Origin: Clostridium sp.
GTDB lineage: Bacteria; Bacillota; Clostridia; Acetivibrionales; Acetivibrionaceae
Assembly: GCA_012841175.1 (NCBI GenBank)
Contig: DUVG01000236.1
Coordinates: forward strand, 1-5,259
Direction of reading: 5' to 3'
Length of the DNA: 5,259 nucleotides
Both the position numbers and the translations under genes were made by a program. The notes under the pieces were generated by a model that was given only the letters and a program-made list of their open reading frames with translations, was not told the DNA's origin and did no database searches. Below are positions 1 to 5,259 of the stretch, piece after piece. Numbering within the stretch: the first letter of the stretch is position 1; each line of letters begins with the position of its first letter.

Positions 1-1
1 A

Positions 2-73
2 AATTTAGTTATAAATGATATTACATTAAGACCTCAAAAAAATAAAATTAAACGAAAAAACCCTAAAAAATAA
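2..73 (+). CDS. Possible C-terminal tail of a convergent plus-strand gene (partial)
   Basis: One plus-strand frame is open from the window edge for 23 codons and ends in TAA at 71-73; the other two plus frames hit stops within the first 20 bases. The predicted tail is hydrophilic and very basic, ending in KIKRKNPKK, which is plausible for a protein C-terminus. Its stop codon lies in the left arm of the terminator hairpin at 65-105, and its last two lysine codons are the A-run that serves as the T-tract for the opposite strand. A convergent gene sharing a terminator would fit. The piece is short and the region is AT-rich, so chance is a real alternative. The family is not recognisable. Confidence 0.33.
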   Translation, partial: NLVINDITLRPQKNKIKRKNPKK

Positions 74-105
74 GCCTTTCTCCTATTTAAAGTTGAAAGG
101 CTTAT
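65..105 (-). terminator. Intrinsic terminator of the foldase gene, possibly bidirectional
   Basis: Read on the minus strand, 11 nt after the foldase stop codon there is a perfect 11-bp stem (105-95 pairing with 80-70, arm ATAAGCCTTTC) with a 14-nt loop, followed at once by six T (70-65, the first shared with the stem end). This is a textbook rho-independent terminator. On the plus strand the same hairpin is followed only by CTTTAT, a poorer U-tract, but it could still stop transcription of a convergent gene arriving from the left edge. Confidence 0.9.
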
Positions 106-116
106 CTTTATAATTA

Positions 117-1286
117 TTAAATTTTATCTCTGTGTTTAACTATTTCTGCTTCTTCTACCCATCTATCAACTTCTTTTATAGCAAACTCACTTTTCTTTTC
201 TCTATCTAAAATCTCTTTTATCTCATCTCTTTTCTCTTCAAAAGTAAATATTGCCTCTTCAAATTTTTCATACGCCTTTATTATGTGGTAACCGTGCATA
301 GTAGGCACAAGGTCTGAAATTTCATCCACTTCAAGATTTAATGAAGTCTCTTCAAATTCAGGTACAAAACCACTTCCTTTGTTAACAAGATAACCATCTT
401 TGTAATCTTCTGATTCCATACCAGGATCTTCACCGTATTCATCTATTAAAGCTTCAAAATCTTCACCGTTTTTAGCCTTTTCTAAAACTTCCTCTGCCTT
501 AGGCTTAATTTCAGCTAGTTTTTCTTCAAGAAAACTTTCAGCTTCTTCATATTTTCCTTCTTGATAATAGTTCTCATACTCTTTTTTATCTTCCTCTGCC
601 AATCCAATTAATATGTGCTTAACTCTTGTTTGATCAGGGTTTTTAACTAAATTAACCTCTCCTCTTCCACCTGCTTCCTGCATTTCTAGCTCTTCATCAT
701 AAAAACTTCTTATCTCTTCCTCTAAAGCTTCTATATCTTTAGCCAAATCTTCAAGATATTTACTTATCAAAATTTCTTCTGCTATATCCTCTAGATAATC
801 ATCTTTTGTTCGGTTCATAAGCTCAAGCTGTTCTAAAACAAATTCTTCAGCCTCTTTTTTAAAATCTCTGTCTTCTGCACCTTCTTCTCCTTGAAATTGT
901 GCTTGCAGCTGAGTCTGGAAAGCAAACATTTCAATTGAATAATTATATTGTTCTTCAGCTTCTTTTCTTGTTTCATCTGTTATTTCATAACCCTCTGCCG
1001 TTATTTTTTGTTTCATAACTTTTCTAGTTATTAAGTCTTCTAACAATTCATCTTTCATTTTTTCAATTAAATCTAATTCTTCTTCATCTTCTGTTTCAGG
1101 ATCGATACCCTGATTTGTTAACGTATAGTTATATATATCGTAAAACTCATCATAAAAAATATCTTCTCCATTAACTTGTGCTATTACAACCTTTTTTTCT
1201 TCTTGTTTTGAACTACAGCTTCCTAGTATAAAACTAAAAGATAATATTATCGCTGCAACTAGCGATAAGCTTTTTTTGCTTTTCAT
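117..1286 (-). CDS. PrsA-like foldase: parvulin-type peptidyl-prolyl isomerase lipoprotein
   Basis: This 389-residue protein is predicted to be exported and anchored to the outer face of the membrane, where PrsA-type foldases help secreted proteins fold by cis/trans isomerising proline bonds. The N-terminus is a lipoprotein signal peptide: basic MKSKK, a hydrophobic core, then lipobox LGSC with acylated Cys at residue 24. A SurA/PrsA-like N-terminal chaperone region follows (about 34-215), opening with the typical AQVNGEDIFYDEF. The parvulin (PpiC) domain is about 220-337, with VKHILI (His224), FVPEFEE (307-313) and the closing HGYHII (His334), so both conserved histidines are present. A Glu/Lys-rich segment of about 30 extra residues separates VKHILI from the EDFEALIDEYGEDPG block, making the domain longer than usual. 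The protein is strongly acidic. The start at 1286 was chosen because AAAGGA lies 8 nt upstream and gives a compact signal peptide; an upstream in-frame ATG at 1319 would add 11 residues. It appears to be transcribed alone, with its own promoter region and terminator. The family call is firm; substrates are unknown. Confidence 0.92.
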   Translation of the reverse strand: MKSKKSLSLVAAIILSFSFILGSCSSKQEEKKVVIAQVNGEDIFYDEFYDIYNYTLTNQGIDPETEDEEELDLIEKMKDELLEDLITRKVMKQKITAEGYEITDETRKEAEEQYNYSIEMFAFQTQLQAQFQGEEGAEDRDFKKEAEEFVLEQLELMNRTKDDYLEDIAEEILISKYLEDLAKDIEALEEEIRSFYDEELEMQEAGGRGEVNLVKNPDQTRVKHILIGLAEEDKKEYENYYQEGKYEEAESFLEEKLAEIKPKAEEVLEKAKNGEDFEALIDEYGEDPGMESEDYKDGYLVNKGSGFVPEFEETSLNLEVDEISDLVPTMHGYHIIKAYEKFEEAIFTFEEKRDEIKEILDREKKSEFAIKEVDRWVEEAEIVKHRDKI

Positions 1287-1294
1287 TAAATTCA

Positions 1295-1300
1295 TCCTTT
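1295..1300 (-). promoter_or_regulatory. Ribosome binding site deciding the foldase start
   Basis: AAAGGA on the minus strand sits 8 nt before the ATG at 1286-1284. The other two in-frame ATG codons fit less well: the one at 1295-1293 begins on the last base of this site, and the one at 1319-1317 has only GGGAAG well upstream of it. The signal peptide also starts naturally at 1286. Confidence 0.75.
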
Positions 1301-1424
1301 CGATTTTTTTTACTACCATAAAATTTTTTACTTCCCTAAATAATTTAATTAATCATAAAATCAATTTTAAATATTAAGTGTGTCGTTTATATGTCTAAAG
1401 TGTAAACATTTTCAGTAAATTTTA

Positions 1425-1433
1425 CCCCTCCTT
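1425..1433 (-). promoter_or_regulatory. Orphan Shine-Dalgarno-like site in the foldase leader
   Basis: The minus strand reads AAGGAGGGG here, as good a match to the 16S rRNA 3' end as any real site in this window, yet no ATG, GTG or TTG follows at a normal distance. The nearest ATG is about 15 nt further on and opens only a four-codon frame (M-F-T-L-stop). It may be a leader-peptide site, a remnant of a lost gene, or part of an RNA structure. Confidence 0.3.
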
Positions 1434-1487
1434 TTTTAAAAACCTAAGTATAAAAGATTATTTCTACAAAAATTATATAATATCTAA

Positions 1488-1541
1488 TACACTGTTTTTA
1501 GCAACACTTTTATTAACTGGCTTGTGTGCAAAAACAGTATA
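1488..1541. repeat. 54-base imperfect palindrome over the promoter
   Basis: The left arm 1491-1507 (ACTGTTTTTAGCAACAC) pairs with the right arm 1524-1538 (GTGTGCAAAAACAGT): 15 base pairs with two single bulged A residues (1500 and 1504) and a 16-nt loop. One mismatch further out, two more pairs reach 1488 and 1541. No T-run follows on the minus strand, so it does not look like a terminator in the direction of transcription. The right arm covers the predicted -10 box. It could be an operator for a dimeric regulator, a dispersed palindromic repeat, or an RNA element. Confidence 0.55.
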
Positions 1542-1564
1542 ACACATCATTTAAAAAGCTGCAA
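1536..1564 (-). promoter_or_regulatory. Predicted promoter for the foldase gene
   Basis: On the minus strand the -10 box TATACT (1541-1536) is preceded by TGT, giving an extended -10 (TGnTATACT). A poor -35, TTGCAG (1564-1559), lies 17 nt upstream. Initiation would be expected near 1529. The -10 is good, and the extended -10 could make up for the weak -35. It was found by eye in AT-rich DNA, so a chance match is possible. Confidence 0.45.
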
Positions 1565-1600
1565 TTAAAGATTTTTTTCAATAGCGTCAATTTATTGTAT

Positions 1601-1630
1601 GGAAAAGAAAATGCTATAATTTATAATAGC
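1601..1630 (-). terminator. Weak possible terminator after the MoxR cassette
   Basis: Nine nt after the stop of the DUF4129 protein gene, the minus strand has GCTAT (1630-1626) that can pair with ATAGC (1617-1613), followed by a T-rich run ATTTTCTTTTCC. The stem is only 5 bp and AT-rich, so termination may be partial. Some read-through into the foldase gene cannot be excluded. Confidence 0.35.
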
Positions 1631-1639
1631 TAGAAGGGT

Positions 1640-3022
1640 TTACTTTGTTTTTTTAATTATATTAATACTTTTTACAGTATTACTTTTAGTCTCATCTACC
1701 TGATTAATCTCTGGCATTTTATCACCATATTTTACTCTATCATATACTGATGTTATTTCACTAAAAGGTTTATCTAGTTGTTCAATTTCTCTGACTTTTT
1801 TATAAATCTCCCCTGTGCTATATGATTTTTTTATATCCATTCCTTTTATATACATATATTTTAAAACAAAGCCATATAAATGTTTGATTTTTTCCTTAGG
1901 GTTCTGAATTTTCTCCACCTGTCTTAATGCTTTGTTTATATCTGGCATCTTCTTTTTCTCTTTACTCTTTTTTGAAATATCAGAGGGCAAAACTCTCTCG
2001 ATGCTATCTGTATAATAATAAGTTTTCTCTTCTTTATATTCAACTTTTTGAAATAAATTTATAATTTTTTGAAAAATACATTTGAAAGCATTCTTTAAAA
2101 AAGGAATAAATTCATTAATAATTAATAGGGTACTTATTTTATAAACAGCAAAAGCAAGTGCTAAAAAGAATATCACATTAAATACTGTATTTAAAATTGA
2201 ATTTTGTCCACCACCTTCAATGATGCCATAACCCATTTCAGGGGAATTAGAATTATTTATTTCCTCTGTATCAAAAAGCCAATAAAGTTTTTCCATTATA
2301 ATTTTTATAAAGTTCCACAATGATTTAAGGACTGATGTCAATAAATTTCCCAAAGTTCTCAAAGTCACTATCAATCCATCTCTAAAATAATAAATCACCA
2401 CTATTAATAGAAAAAACACCAGTATTTTTCTTATATTATAACTTCTCATTCTTTTAGGTATTCCAGAAGCTTTATCAAATCTTTTGGAAAAAATACCATC
2501 TAGATTGCTTTGATTTTTTATTATTAGGACAAAGAAAGCATATATAAACGTAAAAATATAAAATTGATTTTTAAGATATTTAAACTCTTCGAAATATAAG
2601 GAAAAAGTCAATGCCAAAAGAATCATTACTATACCAACATATATTTTAACTCCATCTATTAAATAATGATATTTTTTAAAATATGACCTGATAGCCAAAA
2701 AGCAAAGTATTGCCGTTATAAATGTCCCAAATATCATGGATGAGATTCCATAGTAAAAAAAATACACCAAAGACGTCAGTATGGGAATTACCAAAAATAG
2801 GTGGGCTAATATTGCATTTTTTTTAGTACAATCTTTTCTCATAATATATGTTACTGCTGCAAATGTACCATAAATAGCAGCTAAATAAAAAAGCCCATCT
2901 AAAAAGCCCCTGCCCTCTTTAAAGAAAAAAATTCTCACTATGCTAGTTATTGGATAAACACATAGAAACATAGCTGTTATTGACATGATTTTAAGTATGG
3001 CTTCTCTCTTTTTTTCATTCAT
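1640..3022 (-). CDS. Multi-pass membrane protein with C-terminal DUF4129-like domain (TgpA-like outline, no transglutaminase core)
   Basis: This 460-residue integral membrane protein has about eight hydrophobic segments (roughly 9-34, 40-61, 71-91, 95-113, 124-144, 153-168, 199-216, 275-302). A short, partly amphipathic segment (217-274) between the last two is predicted outside. A basic stretch follows, then a cytoplasmic domain at about 358-443. That domain has the DUF4129 pattern: a helix around LYGFVLKYMYIKG (Tyr383), then the STGEIYKKV turn (Thr403, Glu405), then FSEITSVYDRVKYGD. DUF4129 is typically the cytoplasmic tail of TgpA-type membrane transglutaminases and of small proteins in MoxR-DUF58 operons. 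No Cys-His-Asp transglutaminase domain is visible; the exterior segment is about 60 residues and contains no cysteine. The ATG at 3022 is preferred over the one at 3028 because AAAGGG lies 8 nt before the former and only 2 nt before the latter. It is the last gene of the cassette, 14 nt after the DUF58 gene. The molecular role is unknown; the domain assignment is by pattern and context. Confidence 0.82.
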   Translation of the reverse strand: MNEKKREAILKIMSITAMFLCVYPITSIVRIFFFKEGRGFLDGLFYLAAIYGTFAAVTYIMRKDCTKKNAILAHLFLVIPILTSLVYFFYYGISSMIFGTFITAILCFLAIRSYFKKYHYLIDGVKIYVGIVMILLALTFSLYFEEFKYLKNQFYIFTFIYAFFVLIIKNQSNLDGIFSKRFDKASGIPKRMRSYNIRKILVFFLLIVVIYYFRDGLIVTLRTLGNLLTSVLKSLWNFIKIIMEKLYWLFDTEEINNSNSPEMGYGIIEGGGQNSILNTVFNVIFFLALAFAVYKISTLLIINEFIPFLKNAFKCIFQKIINLFQKVEYKEEKTYYYTDSIERVLPSDISKKSKEKKKMPDINKALRQVEKIQNPKEKIKHLYGFVLKYMYIKGMDIKKSYSTGEIYKKVREIEQLDKPFSEITSVYDRVKYGDKMPEINQVDETKSNTVKSINIIKKTK

Positions 3023-3030
3023 AAACATTT

Positions 3031-3036
3031 CCCTTT
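3031..3036 (-). promoter_or_regulatory. Ribosome binding site abutting the DUF58 stop codon
   Basis: AAAGGG on the minus strand begins immediately after the TAG stop (3039-3037) of the DUF58 gene and lies 8 nt before the ATG at 3022. This decides the start of the membrane protein gene and suggests translational coupling with the gene before it. Confidence 0.7.
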
Positions 3037-4152
3037 CTAATAAGGAATATAAACTTCCAAATCCCCAGGTAAACTTTCTCTTTCAACGGCGTTTAACAGC
3101 ATTATAGAAACGGTGTTTTTCCCTGATTTTATTTTTCTAATGGTATTGCATATTTCTTCTGTCAAATAAGATGTAAGTATTATAACTTCTGTATTTGAAT
3201 AGTTTTGAGAAACATCATTAATAAAATATTCAAAATCCTGAACCTTTTTTAATTTAAGCTTTGCAAGAATAGTCAAAAGCTCATTTACATGTTCCCTACC
3301 TACAGATTCTTTTGTGATTATTGGGTATTCATTTCCATTGACAACATTCCCATTTGTAGAAAAACTCAAAGGCAAGCCCTGCTTTAATGCTTTATCAAAT
3401 ATAGTTGCAGCAACCTTTATTCCAAATTCTATAATTTCTTTGTCGATAACTTCATCTGGCTCATTGTCTCGAGACTGAATGTTTAAAATAACAGCAGTTC
3501 TTAAGTTAGTGGTAAAATCATTCTTTTTTACCATAAGTTTCCCTCTATTTGCTGTTGCCTTCCAATGAATCCGATTTAAAGCATCACCTGCTACATATTC
3601 CCTAAGACCTGAAAACATAAATGGATCATCATTTATCCACCTTCTTACAATAGCATCTCCTATAAAACGGCTTGCTGGCTTAAAATACTGTTCTAGGGCT
3701 ATTGTGGCTGGATAAACAAGTAAATCAGTTTTAACATCTATAACAGCAGATGAATCTGAAAAGGCACCTAAAAAATCTCCTCCTACAAGTGTTATTTTAT
3801 CAATTTCAAAACATCCCCTTTTGAGACATTTTACATTCCATAGTCTTGTAGTTTTTTGATAGCTTTTTAAAAAAAAGTTACTTGTTACAAACCGGCTTTC
3901 CTGTGCTATAACAGCATCCTTTCCGGCAAATTCAAGCCATTTTGAAGTATATATTTCAGCTTTAATCCATGAAATAGGTATAAGCTTTTTGTTATATATT
4001 ATTTCTTCAAGAAAAATATTATCTCCTTCAGTTGCTTTATCTACACTAAAATCACAAGAATACTCAAGTTTGTAAAATAAGAAGAGATTTAATAAAAAAC
4101 CTTGAATATATATTGCAATTAGAAAAATTATAACCAAAGCAAGAATCTCCAT
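3037..4152 (-). CDS. DUF58 (von Willebrand A-like) membrane-anchored protein
   Basis: This 371-residue protein has one N-terminal hydrophobic anchor (about 2-27), a beta-rich region (about 30-150), and then the DUF58 signature: GLREYVAGD (182-190) and RIHWKATANRGKL (194-206), with the conserved Arg184, Asp190, His196, Trp197 and Lys198. A von Willebrand A-like fold follows, with beta strands at AVILNIQS (220-227) and EVIILTSYL (322-330). The first strand ends in N-I-Q-S where classical VWA domains carry the metal-binding DxSxS, so metal binding through that motif looks absent. DUF58 proteins are usual genetic partners of MoxR ATPases and are thought to act with them in assembly or maturation of envelope or multi-subunit proteins; the exact function is not established. 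It is slightly short for the family, and only one hydrophobic anchor is seen where a hairpin of two is common. The gene lies 12 nt after moxR, and its ribosome binding site overlaps the stop codon of moxR. The start is supported by AAAGGAG 6 nt upstream. Confidence 0.9.
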   Translation of the reverse strand: MEILALVIIFLIAIYIQGFLLNLFLFYKLEYSCDFSVDKATEGDNIFLEEIIYNKKLIPISWIKAEIYTSKWLEFAGKDAVIAQESRFVTSNFFLKSYQKTTRLWNVKCLKRGCFEIDKITLVGGDFLGAFSDSSAVIDVKTDLLVYPATIALEQYFKPASRFIGDAIVRRWINDDPFMFSGLREYVAGDALNRIHWKATANRGKLMVKKNDFTTNLRTAVILNIQSRDNEPDEVIDKEIIEFGIKVAATIFDKALKQGLPLSFSTNGNVVNGNEYPIITKESVGREHVNELLTILAKLKLKKVQDFEYFINDVSQNYSNTEVIILTSYLTEEICNTIRKIKSGKNTVSIMLLNAVERESLPGDLEVYIPY

Positions 4153-4158
4153 AAAATT

Positions 4159-4165
4159 CTCCTTT
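4159..4165 (-). promoter_or_regulatory. Ribosome binding site overlapping the MoxR stop codon
   Basis: AAAGGAG (4165-4159 on the minus strand) shares its first A with the TAA stop of the MoxR gene (4167-4165) and lies 6 nt before the DUF58 ATG. Ribosomes finishing MoxR would be delivered to the DUF58 start, a usual arrangement for translational coupling and fixed stoichiometry. Confidence 0.8.
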
Positions 4166-5118
4166 TAAAAATCTTCTAAGGGTACCTCCACCTTGTCTAA
4201 AACTTGCAATATAGCAGTTTCTGAGGCTTTTGTCTCCTCTGACATTGTATATCCTTTAACTAGTATTCTATGTGCTAATACAGGCACTGCCATATGTTTT
4301 ACATCATCGGGAGTTGCAAAATCACGGCCCTTTAAGGCTGCATAAGCCTGTGAAGCCTTCATAAGTGCAATACAACCTCTAGGGCTTACACCTAAAGTTA
4401 TATTTTCAAAACTCCTTGTTTTTTCAACAATCTCCACTATATAATCTTTCACTGCTGCACTTGTTTTTATTTTGCCAAGTGCATTTTGAGCCTCTATTAT
4501 TTCTTGCTTATTAGTTACACAATCTATAGTTTCAAAAGGGCTTCCCTTTTCAAATCTATCTAACATTTTTCTGCTCTCTTCAATTAAAGGGTAGCCTATT
4601 TTTAGTTTAATAAGAAAGCGGTCAAGCTGTGCCTCTGGCAGTGGAAAAGTCCCCTGTATTTCAACAGGATTTTGAGTTGCAATAACCAAAAAGGGCTTAG
4701 AAAGACTTTTTGATTCACCATCAACTGTGACCTGTTTTTCCTCCATACACTCTAATAAACTTGACTGTGTTCTTGGAGTTGCCCTGTTAATTTCATCTGC
4801 CAACAAAATATTTGTAAATACAGGCCCTGGTCTAAACTCAAATTCACATTCTTTTTGATTGTAATAATTTATTCCTGTAACATCAGATGGCAAAAGATCT
4901 GGAGTAAACTGAATCCTGCTAAAATCACAGTCTATAGACTTGGCAAGACATTTTGCCAGCATTGTTTTCCCTACCCCCGGAACATCTTCAAGTAAAACAT
5001 GCCCGGAAGATAAAAGGGACACTAATACAAGGTCTATAACGTCTTCTTTTCCAACTATTACTTTTGAAATATTTGCCTTTATCTTTTCACATAGTTTCTT
5101 TACATCTAAAACCTCCAC
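4165..5118 (-). CDS. MoxR-family AAA+ ATPase
   Basis: This 317-residue cytoplasmic AAA+ ATPase has the usual length and all the hallmark motifs of the MoxR (AAA_3) family. Walker A is EDVPGVGKT (44-52, Lys51), Walker B LLADEINRA (105-113, Asp108 and Glu109), sensor 1 ATQNP (147-151, Asn150), the arginine-finger region LPEAQLDRF (160-168, Arg167) and sensor 2 GVSPRG (243-248, Arg247). The C-terminal lid with DDVKHMAVPVLAHRI is also typical. No catalytic residue is missing, so it should be an active ATPase. MoxR proteins generally form hexamers that remodel or activate partner proteins, commonly with a VWA/DUF58 protein encoded next door; here that partner follows after 12 nt. The start is GTG at 5118: the codon directly upstream in frame is TAA, no ATG occurs in frame until the Walker A region, and AAGGGGGTG lies 5 nt before it. 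A gene for an ABC-2 permease-like protein ends 33 nt upstream, so the operon probably extends beyond the window. The natural substrate is unknown. Confidence 0.95.
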   Translation of the reverse strand: MEVLDVKKLCEKIKANISKVIVGKEDVIDLVLVSLLSSGHVLLEDVPGVGKTMLAKCLAKSIDCDFSRIQFTPDLLPSDVTGINYYNQKECEFEFRPGPVFTNILLADEINRATPRTQSSLLECMEEKQVTVDGESKSLSKPFLVIATQNPVEIQGTFPLPEAQLDRFLIKLKIGYPLIEESRKMLDRFEKGSPFETIDCVTNKQEIIEAQNALGKIKTSAAVKDYIVEIVEKTRSFENITLGVSPRGCIALMKASQAYAALKGRDFATPDDVKHMAVPVLAHRILVKGYTMSEETKASETAILQVLDKVEVPLEDF

Positions 5119-5123
5119 TTACC

Positions 5124-5132
5124 CACCCCCTT
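5124..5132 (-). promoter_or_regulatory. Ribosome binding site for the GTG-initiated MoxR gene
   Basis: The minus strand reads AAGGGGGTG, one base away from the ideal AAGGAGGTG, ending 5 nt before the GTG start at 5118. A tempting GGAGG followed by ATG lies just inside the gene, but that ATG is out of frame and is followed at once by a stop. The GTG is therefore the initiation codon. Confidence 0.75.
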
Positions 5133-5151
5133 GGTTTTATCCTTTCAAATT

Positions 5152-5259
5152 TTAGCTTTTAAGGGCATTAATAATTGTTTTAAGATTTACTTTCTGACCA
5201 CTATATAAAATCAAACCTTTATAAATCTTTGCTGATAGTACAATTACAACAATGGAAAA
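5152..5259 (-). CDS. C-terminal end of an ABC-2 type transporter permease-like protein (partial)
   Basis: An open minus-strand frame enters from the right edge and ends in TAA at 5154-5152, giving 35 residues. They start with the end of a hydrophobic segment (FSIVVIVLSA) and continue with KIYKGLILYSGQKVNLKTII. This matches the C-terminus usual in ABC-2/NatB-type permeases: last transmembrane helix, then R/K-I-Y-x-x-x-x-L-x-x-G-x-K-x-x-L-K-x-I-I. Its counterpart would be an ATP-binding subunit further upstream. It ends 33 nt before the MoxR gene on the same strand, with no terminator visible between them, so it is probably co-transcribed. The reading frame and stop are seen directly; the family call rests on a short tail and is by pattern only. 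Confidence 0.65.
   Translation of the reverse strand, partial: FSIVVIVLSAKIYKGLILYSGQKVNLKTIINALKS

Larger units (their letters stand above)
1287..1639 (-). other. Intergenic region and long leader upstream of the foldase gene
   Basis: These 353 bases hold no convincing gene. From the cassette end towards the foldase gene they contain a weak possible terminator (1601-1630), an extended -10 promoter (1536-1564) overlapping a long imperfect palindrome (1488-1541), an orphan Shine-Dalgarno-like stretch (1425-1433) and AT-rich sequence with many stops in all frames. If the promoter is right, the foldase mRNA has a leader of about 240 nt. I recognise no riboswitch, T-box or tRNA in it. Confidence 0.6.

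Noticed and set aside
1287..1319. Earlier ATG for the foldase at 1319
   Set aside because: It would place 11 extra residues before the signal peptide and lacks a well-placed ribosome binding site, whereas the ATG at 1286 has one.
1385..1407. Inverted repeat GTTTA / TAAAC with 13-nt spacer in the foldase leader
   Set aside because: Five-base AT-rich arms are easily expected by chance in this composition, and nothing else marks it as an operator.
1562..1590. TTGACG on the minus strand at 1590-1585 as a -35 box
   Set aside because: At 17 nt downstream the would-be -10 is TAATTG, a poor match; the extended -10 further downstream is better and is reported instead.
3023..3028. Earlier ATG for the DUF4129 membrane protein at 3028
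   Set aside because: Only 2 nt separate it from AAAGGG; the ATG at 3022 has an 8-nt gap.
4940..5155. Plus-strand open frame of 71 codons
   Set aside because: Most of it lies antisense to the MoxR N-terminus, including the Walker A codons, and the remainder covers the spacer. The peptide has no recognisable features and no good ribosome binding site.
1..5259. CRISPR arrays, tRNA or rRNA genes, insertion sequences
   Set aside because: I looked for regularly spaced repeats, tRNA-like cloverleaf arms, transposase-like proteins and long terminal repeats by eye and saw none; the only sizeable inverted repeats are the 65-105 terminator and the 1488-1541 palindrome.

Overview
The window is AT-rich and every confidently called gene lies on the minus strand. 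Strong AAAGGAG-type Shine-Dalgarno sites, a PrsA-type foldase lipoprotein and very low GC point to a low-GC Gram-positive bacterium, most likely a clostridium-like Firmicute. This is inferred from composition and protein style, not from a database match.

Layout, in the direction of transcription (right to left). (1) 5259-5152 is the last 35 codons of a membrane protein that looks like an ABC-2 type transporter permease; the rest is outside the window. (2) 5118-4165 is a MoxR-family AAA+ ATPase with a GTG start. (3) 4152-3037 is a DUF58 protein with one N-terminal membrane anchor. (4) 3022-1640 is a multi-pass membrane protein ending in a DUF4129-like cytoplasmic domain. (5) 1639-1287 is a 353-base intergenic region. 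It holds a weak possible terminator, a 54-base imperfect palindrome overlapping an extended -10 promoter, and a leader of about 240 nt. (6) 1286-117 is a PrsA-like parvulin-type peptidyl-prolyl isomerase lipoprotein, followed by a clear intrinsic terminator at 65-105. (7) On the plus strand, 2-73 is open and may be the tail of a convergent gene whose stop codon lies inside that terminator hairpin.

Genes 2-4 form a tight cassette. The gaps are 12 and 14 nt, and two ribosome binding sites overlap or abut the stop codon of the preceding gene, so translation is probably coupled. MoxR ATPases with DUF58 (von Willebrand A-like) partners are known as a chaperone-like pair, often encoded beside DUF4129/TgpA-type membrane proteins and sometimes ABC-2 transporters. 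The usual transglutaminase core is not visible in this window: the membrane protein has a TgpA-like outline with only a short extracytoplasmic segment where the enzyme domain would normally sit. The foldase gene downstream appears to be a separate transcription unit. Both units concern the cell envelope, but a functional link between them is not shown.
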